Assembly (NCBI RefSeq): GCF_023973825.1
Contig: NC_090114.1
Coordinates: forward strand, 1,132,501-1,196,500
Length of the DNA: 64,000 bases
Source of the DNA: Plasmodium brasilianum
Lineage: Eukaryota; Apicomplexa; Aconoidasida; Haemosporida; Plasmodiidae
Direction: 5' to 3'
Positions 34,180-46,731 of this stretch are shown piece by piece. The notes below the pieces were generated by a model. It ran no database searches, was not told the DNA's origin, and saw only the letters and a program-made list of their open reading frames with translations. The position numbers and the translations under genes are program-made. Each line of letters starts with the position of its first letter. Within the stretch, counting starts at the first letter, position 1.

Positions 34180-37100
34180 ATGAGTATGAAGTGCGTTACC
34201 CCCAATGGTAAGAGTGAAAAGAATTTAACAGGAAATCTTAAGGAGGGCAAGGGAAAAAAAGTCAAGGAAAAGAAAATAGCACGTACAAATGGCAATGATG
34301 TAAATAAAAATTATAGCGTGAAAAATAAAGAAATATGTAACTTAGGAGTTAATACAAAAGAGGGAGGGGGAAGTATGACAAATGCACATAAGGACTTATT
34401 AAATAAGGGGAAGAAAAAACATGAGGTCCGTTTTGTAGAGGAATTATCGAATGATGAATATAATAAGATTATAAAAGATAAGAAGGATAAACATAAAAAT
34501 GAAAAAAATAAAAAAAAAGAAGATGTACATGTGTTAGAAGATAAACATGATATATTAAGAAATAATATTTTCAATGAATCAAAAATGAGCTTAGAAAAAA
34601 CAAAGTCTTCTAAAGATGCAGTATGGCATACATATGGAAGCGTGTCAACAAACTTAAATTTTAATAGTTACAGTCTTGGTAGTAACGAATTTTATTACAA
34701 CAATAGTATTGATTATAACAATAATGATATGGACCTTAGATACAGGATTGAATATCATTACAGCATTGACTATAATAAGAACGCTACTTCTGCTGGTAAT
34801 CACTTGGAGTATACTAACAGTGCTATGAATAGTAGTAAAGCTTATTATTATAGTAATACCGACAATAATAATAACCAACGGAAGAACAATGTAAGTGCAC
34901 AAAAGGATAAATGGGAGCATAAAAACATTAGTACTATTAACAATAGAAGTGAGGACGATACAAAGAAAAAACTTTTTTTATCTGAAAGAGAAATTTTTTC
35001 TTCTAGTACAGAATTTATTCAATTGGAGGATGTATACTCTACAGGAGTGACAATTAAGAAAGGTAAAGAGGGAAAAAAGGAAACTAAAATGGGGGAAGAT
35101 AAAAAGAGCGTAGACATGTCTTTGGCAAGGGTAGAAATGCTAAAATGGAAGAGCACATTTGATGATAGTAACAAATTTAATAGTATAGATTTGAATAATT
35201 ATGGTAGAAAAGGAGAAGAAAATCCATATAATAATTCCAAAACGCTTGAACAAGACAACCCTATTAATTGTTATAATTTCAGTTACTACAAGGACAAACC
35301 AATGCCTATAGAACTTCGTAACACATTTTCAAATGATTATTTTTATCATGAAAAAGACAGTAATATAGTAGATAAAGATATAGAAGGAGGAGTTTATAGA
35401 TTAAGTTCCACTTCTTTTTTTGATGAAAATAAAAGAGAATATGATTCTAATAGGTATAATAATTCACAAAAAGGAGGTGGTGGTGGTAATCTAATTTTAA
35501 ATGATCTAAAATCAGGCAAATATACATATGCTTATGATGATGGTATGAAAAATAATTTATCTGAGTGTCAATACAGCCAAGTTATGGTGGATTCGAAAAT
35601 ACAACAAAATGATATGTTCACATATCAACGCGAAATGACTAAATTAGAATATGAATTAAAGGAAGATGCCTGCTTAGATACAAAGGAAGAATCTTTTAGG
35701 AAGAGATATACAAATGAAAATAAAAGCAAACTGGTGGATGATGCGGTAGCACAAAAAATGGGAGACCAGGTTAAGGTTGACAAAAGTGGGAACCCAATTA
35801 TGGAGAAATGTAAAAAAGAACAAGAGAGTAGTAGTATATTAGAAGAAAATCCAGAACACACAGGAGTTAGTATATTTTTTAAAGATGATCGAAGGTTTTT
35901 CAATTTTGATATTCCTGCTAGCGAAATAATTGATAGAAAAAATATTGAAATAATGGAATTAATAAGTGAGGGTAGCTTTGGTACTGTTTACAAAGCATCA
36001 TGGAATAATAAAATTGTTGCTCTAAAAAAATCGAATATACAAATGTCCTTAGAGGGTATGCGATCTGTAGTTAGAGAAATTAATACGTACAGATCCATTT
36101 CTCACGATTATGTTGTGCAATACTATGGTAATTTCCTGACGCGCATGTGCGTATGTACATACATGTGCATGAGCATATAGGAACATATATATGCATGCAT
36201 ACATACATGGCCATATATATATGTATATAATTGTAGAGTGGAAAAAATCCATTATGTTTTAATAAATAGAAAGTCATATACCATACAAATGTTACACCTA
36301 TGCGACATTTGAGCATATTAAAAGAAGAAAATATGTTATAACCAATGACAACGATTTTGTTGCTTTGTATAATTTGATATTATTTTAAAAGAATAAATTT
36401 TTTTTTTTTTTTTTTTCTCTTTTGTTCTATATATTATATACAGTTCATAACTGCTGCATATTTTTCCTTTTTTCCCTTTTTGAGTTCCCACAAATTTATT
36501 TTTTTATACCATTTTGTTCACCCTCGCAGGAGTGTGTATAGATGAGTCTTTTATTGGAATAATTCTTGAGTACATTCGTAATGGAAATGTGTTTGACTTA
36601 TTGTATAATAGCACATCGATTTTATCGTACGAGAATCAACTAAAGATGGCTACGCAGTTAGTGGATGTAATTAAGTATCTTCATGAAGAGAAAAAATTGA
36701 TACATAGGGATTTAAAAACGAGCAACGTGTTGTTTGATGATGAGGTAAAAGGAGGAGGACCTAACAAAACAATTTTTTTTTTTTTTTTTTTTGCAATATG
36801 TTGTTTGTTTTCTCATCGCGTTGTTGCATTTTGCTGTATGTTCTCGCGTCCTTTTCGCTTCTCATTATTTCGTAGCACTTATTGTTTCATACCACATCTT
36901 ATCGTTTCGTAGCACTTATTGTTTCATACCACATCTTATCGTTTCGTAGCACTTATTGTTTCATACCACATCTTATCGTTTCGTAGCACTTATTGTTTCA
37001 TACCACATTTTATCGTTTCGTAGCACTTCTTATCGTTTCGTAGCACTCCTTATCGTTTGTTATCTCTTTATTTTACTTTTCATTTTCGATATAGTTTAAT

Positions 37101-37433
37101 ATAAAAATATGCGATTTTGGGAAAACAAGAAAACTGGATAAGGATGGAAAAGTCATTTTAGAGGATAATGGAGGGTCTCCGCGTTACATGGCCCCCGAAT
37201 GCTTTATTGAAGGTAGTAAAGATGTACCACAAGCACACGTGTGTTAATACATCCGTGAGTATATGCGTGTATACATACGTACTTACATGCGTGCATATAT
37301 ACCTACATATATACACTAACATGCATATTCGATCAGGGATATATTTATATATTTGCTTAACACATTGTGATCATTCACCCTTTTGCGCATACTTGGCAAA
37401 AGGATATTATAGTTTTACTTTTAATTTTTTTTC

Positions 37434-37464
<31 letters not shown>

Positions 37465-38371
37465 TTTGATCGTAAATATTGCATAAATATTAAATACATG
37501 TTTAATATTATACATGTCTTTGATATTCCACTTATTCGATATTTCACGCATTTAGTATTTCACGCATTTAGTATTTCACGCATTTAGTATTTCACGCATT
37601 TAGTATTTCACGCATTTAGTATTTCACGCATTTAGTATTTCACGCATTTAATTTTTTACACCTTTAATTTTTTACACCTTTAATTTTTTACACCTTTAAT
37701 TTTTTATATCTTCAATTTTTTATATCTTCAATTTTTTATATCTTCAATTTTTTATATCTTCAATTTTTTACTCCTTTTTTTGTAGATAACACCATTAATG
37801 AGAAGTCCGATATATGGGGACTTGCCTGCTGCTTGATTGAAATTTTTGCAAGGCAAATTCCTTTTCAGCATATAAAACAAAAAGAAGGTAAAGTGAAAAG
37901 GAAATATTATACTGACAAAACAATGTAAATTAACGATGTGCATGCATATATATATATATATATATATACATACGTATAGAGATAGATACATATACATAAA
38001 GACAAATAACGTGTAAGCATGTCTAAATTTATTTATATAAACAAAACACTGGTCGCGTAAACGTATACTAAACTTGTCAATAAACTAAACGAATGGATAT
38101 ATATAATGCATGTATATATGCACATTATGCTTATTGTACATATTGCGTATATTTATTCCGTCCCCTTCGTATGTTTTTAGATGTGGTTATTGAAATTTTA
38201 GTAAATAAGAAAAAGCCAAATATTCCCAACTGGTTTCATCCTGAATTAACGAGCATGTTAGAAAGAAGCTTTTGCACAGACCCAGATAAAAGACCATCAT
38301 GTAAAGAGTATTCACAGTTGTTCCAAAAATTTTCAACAGTGAATACAAATGAAAATCAGGAAAAGGCTTGA
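34180..38371 (+). CDS. Protein kinase, tyrosine-kinase-like (TKL) type, 5 exons
   Basis: Exons are 34180-36127, 36530-36744, 37095-37212, 37786-37887 and 38181-38371, all with GT/AG ends and matching phases, giving 857 residues. The first 580 residues are Asn/Lys-rich with no domain I recognise. The kinase domain follows: Gly loop SEGSFGTVYKASW (Gly598), VALKK (catalytic Lys616), HRDLKTSN (Asp710), CDFG (Asp728), GSPRYMAPE (Glu756), SDIWGLACCLIEI and DPDKRPS. GSPRYMAPE, HRDLKTSN and the VALKK context fit TKL kinases; predicted specificity is Ser/Thr. All residues needed for catalysis are present, so it should be active. Three of the four introns fall inside the catalytic domain and two carry tandem repeats. 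Substrate and stage are not visible. The domain ends only about 15 residues before the stop. Confidence 0.9.
36866..37060. repeat. 37-bp tandem repeat in the second kinase intron
   Basis: Four to five copies of a 37-bp unit (ttatcgtttcgtagcactta then ttgtttcataccacatc) lie between exons 2 and 3, with a shortened copy near the acceptor. Confidence 0.88.
37545..37765. repeat. 16-bp and 15-bp tandem repeats in the third kinase intron
   Basis: About seven copies of ttcacgcatttagtat are followed by about eight copies of cctttaattttttaca or tcttcaattttttata. Both arrays sit directly before the T-rich acceptor at 37785. Confidence 0.88.
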
Positions 38372-38479
38372 AACGTACCTATATAATTATTATAAAAACA
38401 GAAGAAATTAAAAAAATTAAAAAAGTATGAAATTGTATGCATATGGGAAGAGTCATGTAATATTTCAATAATATGATGA

Positions 38480-38511
<32 letters not shown>

Positions 38512-39764
38512 TTATTATTTATGACTTTTTATTATTTATGACTTTTTATTATTTATAACTTTTTATTATTTATAACTTTTTATTATTTATAACTTTTTAT
38601 TATTTATAACTTTTTATTATTTTTAATAATTTTAAATTATTTTTTACCAATTTTTTTTTTTTCTTTTTAATCCCTAATTCTTTACATATCTTAACCGTTT
38701 TTTATAAGTCTTAACACATTTTTTAAAATTTTAAAAATTTACCTTGAAATATATGGGAAAGGATAGTTTTTCAACGGGTGTTAAAAATGTTGAACAAGTT
38801 GACTTTTTCTTTGCTCCCTTTTGGTATTCCCTCTTCACTTTCTACTATCTCTCTATTTCTCTTTCTCTCTAACTCTATATATCTATCTCTCTTTTTTTTT
38901 TTTTTTTTTTTTTATTCATTCACTATTATATGGTATGATCCTAAGGTAATGATTCTGAGTATCTAATAGCAAAAAAAGAAAAAGGTATATAAATTAAAAT
39001 TTATGCGTACTTTTTTTTTTTTTTTTAAATAAAAGCCCATACATACACACACATATGTAAACACATATAAAAGATATATAAGATTTACATTGGGATTTAA
39101 CATATAGAAAATTTTTTTTTTTTTTTTTTTTTTGGTCAAGTTTGAATGAAAAAAAAAAATTGGAACACTGAGTAACATTTGGTGTTAAAAGAATTCTTCG
39201 AATTGTTGTATAACGAGACTATAATATTTTGATGAAAAAAGAAGAGAAGTGTATATAAAACAAGGATATAAGTTTTTTAATTGTAAAATTTCTTATTTAT
39301 TAACGTATCATGTGTGCGTAGACATTATGAAAAAGAAAAAATCATAGTGAAACACGAGTATGTAAATGTCTATATCTATATATAGACATATATAATATGT
39401 ACAAGTATATGCGTATATGTATATATACATATAAGTGCCCAAATATTGTGTATGCTTCAGTTAAGTACTTTTCTTCATTCCCCTCATGCAGAATAATAAA
39501 ACAGAATAATTGAACTAAAAAAAGAAATGCATGTTACAAATGCGCATACAGAAAATGCTAATAGTAGATTATGTAAAATAGAAAAACGAAGTAAACATTA
39601 AAAAAAAAAAATATTTTTTTCTCTTCATTTTTTTAAATACATTTTTTAAAAAATAGACGTAAGATAATTAATAAAAATAGAACTAATTTCTTGTATAAAA
39701 AAAAAAAAAAAAATATAAGCACTTAATAAATATTTTGTTTTTTTCTTTTTTTTTTTTTTTTTAA
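38372..39764. other. Intergenic region downstream of the kinase
   Basis: It contains a 30-T run, a 17-bp tandem repeat (attatttatgactttttatt type, about seven copies at 38511-38628), a (TCTC)n patch near 38850-38890 and further poly(A/T). I see no gene. Confidence 0.65.
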
Positions 39765-39938
39765 ATGTATAACACTCATATGAAACAACTTACGAATTTA
39801 AGAGAAAATTGTAAAATTACTGATGACGAATTCAACCATTTTTATACATTTATAAAAATAAATCAGCACATGAACAAAATGATAATCAACATTGCAGATA
39901 CCATTTTATCATACAACCAAGATTTAGGGTGGACATAA
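39765..39938 (+). CDS. Candidate small protein (57 residues), unknown function
   Basis: An ATG directly after a long T-rich tract opens a 57-codon frame ending TAA at 39936-39938. It begins MYNTHMKQLTNLRENCKITD, continues FNHFYTFIKINQHMNKM and ends Gln-Asp-Leu-Gly-Trp-Thr. The codons are mixed and there is no repeat, in sharp contrast to both flanks, so real coding is likely. It has no signal peptide or membrane segment; the middle could form one amphipathic helix. It may be a complete small protein or the last exon of a larger one, though the bases before the ATG lack an AG acceptor, which favours a complete gene. I recognise no family. Confidence 0.45.
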   Translation: MYNTHMKQLTNLRENCKITDDEFNHFYTFIKINQHMNKMIINIADTILSYNQDLGWT

Positions 39939-41486
39939 AGTTAAAAAATTTGTATAACAAAAATAAATTATACACACAGGAGTATGCGCTCAAATGTACG
40001 TGAGCCCGTATACATATGTATATACACGTACATATGTATATATATGTGCAACATTTTTCGTTCTGAGTATGACTGTTATTATGTTAGTTCAGTTGAATTC
40101 ACAGTATGTAAATTACTTATGACTAAAAAGACGAAAAGTAAAAAAATTGTTTGGATGTTGTGAACAGTTGACCTATTGAAGCTTGTTACCTCCGTGCTGT
40201 AAAAAAATGAAAAAGTAAATAAAACAATTTTACAGAATTGACACAATAAATGCAAAATAAACTATGCGATGTGTTGGGTTGGTAACACGCTTTGATATAT
40301 GTGTATACATACACACACACAAACGTAGACATATTTGAGCACATTTCATTCGAAGAAAGTTTAAAACATATATTTTTCCATCATGTTCTTAGGTTTTGTT
40401 ATTCTTTTGTCAGTTTATATACATAAATATACTTTTGGGGCGTATATCATAGTTTTGTAAAAATCGTATAGGTATTCTTTCATATCTGTTAACCAATAAA
40501 ATGCCAAAAAAAAAAAAAATAAAAATAAAAAATAAAGCTATAATAAAATTAGTACGAATATTAATATATGTGAGAAATTTAAAGAATAGGAGGTTAATGT
40601 ACAAGTGGGAAAAGAGATGGAGATTGAAGTTATTCAGATAAAAATTGTTGTTTATGGAAAGTTCAGTGTAGCAAGTTTACAACTTGTGTGGATATGTTTA
40701 TACATATATATATATATATGTGTGTATGTATATATGTCTACATATATGTATAAGAATATATAGCCTAAAGTTTTATAAGTATGTGCTGTAATGTTAAAAA
40801 AAAAAAATTGTTTTCACTGCAATGTTCAATGGTTAACCAATTTTTTGCATTAAATATGGGGCATACTTAAAAATAAAAAATAAAAAAAAAAATAGAAAAA
40901 AAAGAAAAATACAAGGGATGTTTTGAATAAAAATATAATATTTATTGAAAGTATACTGCACAATATTTCATAAGTGAAGTATTCATTTCAAATGCTAATT
41001 GAATTTACATTAAATCTGTGAAAACGTAAAAATGTTTTTACTCTTCATATAATTCTGTTGAGCATACAGATAATTTAATATGAATTAAATGCTCAGTGAC
41101 TAAAATGCACATATTTTCATCGTTCAATTGTATTATTTTAAAATACGTGCGCAAGAAAAAATTTACCACGTTAAATCATTTATTGTGTTATTATAAAGCA
41201 GAGTGCATACATGTAAGTTCATGCGCATAGGATGTTTTTACGCCCCCAAGCTGATTACAGCTACCTTAAGCAAAAAAAGTAACGTGTAGGCACATGATAG
41301 TATATCACGTACATGCATACATTGACACACGTACATATATGAGTCATTAATGTGGTATTTTCCCTGTGATATCTTACCATTTGGATATGAATTGCAGCAA
41401 GTATTTTTCACACTCTTCCAGTTTTTAATATGAGCGCATAAAATTGTGAAGATGGCTGTGATGAAACAGCCAATCGAAAAAAGTTC

Positions 41487-41520
<34 letters not shown>

Positions 41521-42101
41521 TAGCTGTTTTGAATAGCGATTTATAGTTAGCTACATAGTAATAAATAATTTAAATAAATAAATAAATATATATATACATA
41601 TGTAGACATACTTTTAAATATAAAGTTTTATTTAATTTTTAATTTAGTTGTCACAACTTACTTATTTTGAATATAGAATATTTTTAACAAATGTTTATAT
41701 ATTTTATCTTTTTTTATTATTCTCCATCAACTTTATCTTTTTTTTTTCTTTTTTTTTTTTGTAATAATAACACTGCTTATGTACAAAACAACATATTGAA
41801 CAAATCTTTTTTAGTTTTTAATTTGGTTTTCACTTTTTTTTTAAGGTGATGAACACTCGTTTACGCTTGTTTATGCTTTGTTTTTCCTAACTTTGTTCCA
41901 CTTTCTTTTATTTGATTTGTCTCGTTTTGTTTTGGCATTTTTAGTTTCCTCCAGTGTTTTTCGCCGTTAAGACATTGTTTTCCATTAAGCTATGCAATTC
42001 TTAATTTTGTAATTAAGGAGATTTTCTTTTTTTTTTGAAATTTTTTTCTTTATTTTATATTTTTTTTTTTTTTTTTGAAGTTTTACATTACGCATAAAAA
42101 A
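39939..42101. other. Intergenic region upstream of WARP
   Basis: AT-rich DNA with microsatellites and a 35-A run at 41485-41519. Two linked exon-like segments on the minus strand at 41191-41455 are listed separately. The last 500 bases before WARP are T-rich and presumably its promoter and leader. Confidence 0.55.
41191..41455 (-). CDS. Candidate last two exons of a small minus-strand gene
   Basis: Segment 41455-41378 follows an acceptor (tttcatcacag), reads IFTILCAHIKNWKSVKN then TCCNSYPN, and ends at a consensus donor (AATG|GTAAGA). After a 113-bp intron with a T-rich acceptor (tttttttgcttaag), 41264-41191 continues in phase as GSCNQLGGVKTSYAHELTCM and stops at TAA. The other two frames of the first segment are closed. 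The upstream exon is not found: the frame can be read back through a T-run to FITAIFTIL without an ATG. The product would be small, Cys-containing, with a hydrophobic N-terminal part. Divergent from WARP. Confidence 0.32.
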
Positions 42102-42977
42102 ATGAAAAGCATGAAGAAAATATTATGTTTCGCTTTTTTATTAGAATATGCCATCACTTTGATATATGCAAAAATAAACAATGTGTCAAATAGTTCTGTG
42201 CCACGGATAGCCAAAGAAGGTGAAAATGAAAAAATTATAACATGCGTTACTGAATATGTGATTAAAGGTGATTTACATATTGATGATGGTGGGTTTTGCA
42301 GTACCAGTACAGAATCTTCATCTAACGGGGATGAGTCAAGTGTAGATGTAGGAGTTGACAATCCAGGAGCTTATTGTGATAACTATTATGATATAACTTT
42401 AATTGTTGAAGAAACAAATTTCGTTCAAAAGGATTATTGGTTAAAAGGTACTATTCCATTTTTAGAATCAATGATAAGAAATACAAGAATTAGCAAAGAT
42501 AAAGCTCATATGTCTCTTATACTTTTTGCTTATGATCAGCGAGTTATTGTTCCATTCACTGATGAAATTAGTCAAGATAAGGACAAGTTCATTGAAAAGA
42601 TTAGAACTATAGATGATGTAGGAAAAAGTGCTGACACTTTATATGTGTATGCATTGGAATACGCTATGGAAAAGGTTATATTTGGAAATGGAACACGAGA
42701 TAATGCTCCAAAGGTAGCCGTATTATTTTATTATGGTTTTGATTATGGAGCAAACAAAAGTTTAATACCGGATGTGGTTAAAGATTATAGGGATAAGAAT
42801 ATAAAACTTATAATTGTTGGAATTGCTTTAGGTAATACAGATAATGCATATTTACTTGCAAATTGTTCTATTGGTGATGCAAATTGTGCTAATGTCATTT
42901 TTAAGCCGTGGGATTTTGTGATTCCAGCAGCGGAACAGGTAAAGGCAAAAATTTGTAGTAAGGATAATAGTGCATAG
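42102..42977 (+). CDS. WARP: von Willebrand factor A domain-related protein (WARP), secreted ookinete microneme protein
   Basis: A 291-residue secreted protein. The first ATG is at 42102 (the frame extends upstream only to a TTG). The start MKSMKKILCFAFLLEYAITL is a signal peptide, probably cleaved after Ile-Tyr-Ala. One vWA-like domain spans about residues 95-285, with YDITLIVEETNFV as its first strand, then SLILFAYDQRVIVPFTDEI, the KVAVLFYYGFDYG strand and IKLIIVGIALGNTDNAYL. Known WARPs are soluble microneme proteins of the mosquito-stage ookinete that form oligomers and bind basal-lamina components. There is no transmembrane segment or GPI signal, in agreement. The metal-binding DxSxS of classical vWA domains is absent here (EETNF at that place). 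It is a single exon, and its length is close to that of known WARPs. Confidence 0.93.
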   Translation: MKSMKKILCFAFLLEYAITLIYAKINNVSNSSVPRIAKEGENEKIITCVTEYVIKGDLHIDDGGFCSTSTESSSNGDESSVDVGVDNPGAYCDNYYDITLIVEETNFVQKDYWLKGTIPFLESMIRNTRISKDKAHMSLILFAYDQRVIVPFTDEISQDKDKFIEKIRTIDDVGKSADTLYVYALEYAMEKVIFGNGTRDNAPKVAVLFYYGFDYGANKSLIPDVVKDYRDKNIKLIIVGIALGNTDNAYLLANCSIGDANCANVIFKPWDFVIPAAEQVKAKICSKDNSA

Positions 42978-43674
42978 AATTAAACCCTGTAATTTAAAAG
43001 GAAAAAAAAAAAAAAAAAAAAAAATATACAATAATTAATACACAAACGGATGGGAATACGAATTAAAAAATTTCTTAAGAGTGCAGATGTACTGGATAAA
43101 CGCATAAAAATGGTATCAATATATCATCAATATAGAATCAAAATGGCATAAAAATATATCCATATAGTATCAAAATAGTAATAAAAAAAAAAAAAAAAAA
43201 ATAAAAGGGGATAAAATGAATGAAAATGCGAGAATAAAAAGTAAAAATAGTACATGAAAATGTAATAGCAACGGTAAAAAAAAAGTATCTTTTTATGACC
43301 TAGATGGAAAAAGCTCGAATTAAATCCAAATGTTCAAGAAGAATAGCAAAAATAAATGAGCAATTATAAAATGAAGAGTATGTAATAATATAAAAGAAAG
43401 TTTATACTATTAAAAATTCTTGCATAAATGCACATATAAAAGAGCTTTTTACAAGGGTATACGCATTGACACTTACATATGTATAAATACATATATACGT
43501 ACGCAACATAAAACATACACCTGTGCAAACATTTTTCTTTCTTGTTATTGCTGAAAAAAGAACTAAGAACTTTAAACAAGTTATAAACTATATATGAACT
43601 AAGGTATCTCCTAAGAATTTGCTAATGGATAACATAATAATTGTGAATTTTACTGCATAACTTCTTTTTTTTTG

Positions 43675-43800
43675 TTCTTTGTTTTTTGTTCTTTGTTTTT
43701 TGTTCTTTGTTTTTTGTTCTTTGTTTTTTGTTCTTTGTTTTTTGTTCTTTGTTTTTTGTTCTTTGTTTTTTGTTCTTTGTTTTTTGTTCTTTGTTTTTTA
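43675..43800. repeat. 14-bp tandem repeat (ttgttttttgttct)
   Basis: About nine near-perfect copies of a 14-bp T-rich unit. All three forward frames are open through it as Phe/Leu/Val/Cys repeats, which is an artefact. Confidence 0.9.
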
Positions 43801-45560
43801 TTGTATTATTTTTTTTTGTTTTATTATTGTTTTTTTTTATTTTATTATATTTTTTTATTTTATTATTCTTTTTTTTATATTTTATTATTATTTCTTTTTT
43901 TATTTTATTATTTTTTAATTTTTTGTTTTTTTCTTCCATTTATAATAGTTACAGCTTAAATAGACCTCATTTTTGTAGTTTAATTTTAACAAAATATTTA
44001 ACTTAATTTACCTTTGTTTTCTGTTTAATTTTTAAATTTTATGGATTAATAAATTCGTTCCTTTTTAAAGTAATTTTTTTTAAATTGTACATTTTTATTT
44101 TTTGCAAGAATTACAACTAAACTGTAATATTTCCCTTAAAAATATTATCATTGTATATATATATCGTTAACGTTTTTTGTAAGCACAGTAAATGTGAACA
44201 AAAGAAAAAAAAAAGAACAGTTAGGAAAGAAAGTAAATTAGCACAATCGAAATGGGTATTTTGTCGTAAACACATATATGCATATTAGTGCGCAAACATA
44301 TATGTATATATATATTTATGCGCATACGTATATATATATTTGTTCTCATACGTATATATATATTTATGCGCATACGTATATATATATTTGTTCTCATACG
44401 TATATATATATATATATATATGTGTGCATACGTATATATATTTGTGCTCATACGTATATATATATATTTGTGCGCACATGTATATATCTGTTTATATATT
44501 TAGGAGCATACTTATATATCTATTTATATATATACTTAATTGTGTGCATTCTCATATATCTTTTTATATATGTTTATATTTGCGCATATATGTGAATGTA
44601 AGATTTTTTTTTTTTTATAGCTAATTTTTGTCTTAATATATATTTTTTTAAATAACTAAAACTGAAACTGCTTCAGAATTATTACAACTATGTGCAATAA
44701 AAAATGAGTATGTAATTAAAATAACTTAGTTTAAACTTAATTAAAAAATAAAAAGGTATAGTTGTTTTGAGTTATTAATAATATGTTTTCGAATAAACGT
44801 AATTTTGAATTTTTGACCATTATAAAAACGTAAGATAAAAATAATATATAAATCACGATGTAAGAGATATGTGTAGGGCTATAAGGAAAGGGAAATAATT
44901 AATTGTTGAAGGGTTATACATTTTATATAAAATTGAAATATGTACATATATATATAATTATCTTGATATTATTTTTTATTTATTTTATGTCAATTTATAT
45001 TTTTTAAGATAATACACATATGCACAATTATATATTTGTTATTACGATCTTGCCAACCAAACGCTTATATGTTTTCATTTTTTTTTTTTTTTTTTATCGG
45101 TGTCACTACAATGCACTATATGTGAACGTGCTTTTATTATTTGATAGGTGAATTCATTAAGCTAATGTTTTCAAATTTTTAGTAACTCGAGCTGAACGTC
45201 AGATATAAAACAAATAAATATATAATATTTATGTAAAAATATTATGACAAGTTTACGTTGGATGTTGAATAATATACATAATACATTTATTTTTCATGTT
45301 TTTTAATAAATTGAATATTATTTTTCTAAAATCATTAGAAGTTACATGATTATACATAGCAAAATTAAAATTTTTTTTTTAATTTTTTTTTAATACTGTA
45401 TAAAATATATTATAAAAAATAAAGACAAATTTCTTTAAGTATATATACAGTATAAAAATGTTTTCAAACTTTTTGAAAAGCAAAGTGTTAATGTACGCGA
45501 TCATTGTGAAATGTGCAAATTAAATATAGCTATTAATTTTTTATGTACATAATGTGTTGC

Positions 45561-45711
45561 TATTATTAAATGAAAAAATATATTAAATGTGTTTATATAT
45601 ATGTATGTGTAATATTTTGATCTTATTAAATGAAAAAATATATTAAATGTGTTTATATATATGTATGTGTAATATTTTGATCTTATTAAATAAATAAATA
45701 TATTAAATGTG
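45561..45711. repeat. 60-bp tandem repeat
   Basis: Nearly three copies with an exact 60-bp period, containing gatcttattaaatgaaaaaa and a tatatatatgtatgtgtaat segment. The first two units are virtually identical. Confidence 0.9.
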
Positions 45712-46556
45712 TTACTATTGAAATAAATGTGTAATTTTATTTCATAAAAATAAGTTATTTTTAAATGGACCAAATATTCATAAGTCTATTTCTCTTATAA
45801 TGACAGAAAAAGATTTCTTGAAATTAAATATTAAATTTACATGTAATACAAAGTATATTATTTTTACTTTATAAGGAAGTTAAAAAATATTCGTGTATAT
45901 ATATACACAATTGAAAAAAATTTAAAAAGGCAAAAAGATGAAACATCGTTGCTTTTTTATATTTTCTAAAATTGCTTAAAGATAAATCAAGTAAAGTATG
46001 TAATATAATTTTTTATAATATATTAAAACTTGTTACACATTTTTTGTGTATATAAAGATTAATTGTACCTTTTTTTTTTAAAGGGGATTATTATTTTATT
46101 GGAACTAGTAACACATACTATTATAGTATACAAAAAAAATTGCATTATATTGCAATATCGTTTTATACGATTATATATTTAGCGAAAAAGCGTTTTGCTT
46201 ACAATACATTGAAAACATTTTAAATAAAGGGGCAAGTTTTTTAAACGTAGTAAAGTATGTTAAACTTTTAAGTTTGCATATAATTTATAAATAAATTATA
46301 AAATTACAAAGAATTTTTTATATCGGGTTTATTCCCCATATATTAAAGTATTTAATACTATTTTTATTTTAATTATAATTATACAAAGTAATTTTTTTTA
46401 ATTTATTAAGAACATTTTTCTTAATAAAAACCGAAAAGGTATTTATATTAGTAAACAATATTTTATTGAAGTATGATTTTATTTTATTATTTTTTATTAT
46501 AAATTAAATATTTTCAGACAACTCATTCGCTTATGCAAAATAAGCATAGGTGAGTG

Positions 46557-46731
46557 TTTTTGTAATAATTAGTATAAATTAGTGTAAGAATAATTCACTA
46601 TAAATATAATTTAGCTTTTGTAATAATTAGTATAAATTAGTGTAAGAATAATTTACTATAAATATAATTTAGCTTTTGTAATAATTAGTATAAATTAGTG
46701 TAAGAATAATTTACTATAAATATAATTTAGC
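46557..46731. repeat. 58-bp tandem repeat
   Basis: Three copies of a 58-bp unit beginning ttttgtaataattagtataa, differing at about one position. It lies 600 bp upstream of the 5.8S-like sequence. Confidence 0.92.

Noticed and set aside
42075..42101. Longer N-terminus for WARP
   Set aside because: The extension begins at TTG. The first ATG at 42102 gives a proper signal peptide.
43672..44624. Overlapping Phe/Leu and Tyr/Ile-rich frames on both strands
   Set aside because: They arise from 14-bp and 32-bp tandem repeats; three frames are open at once.
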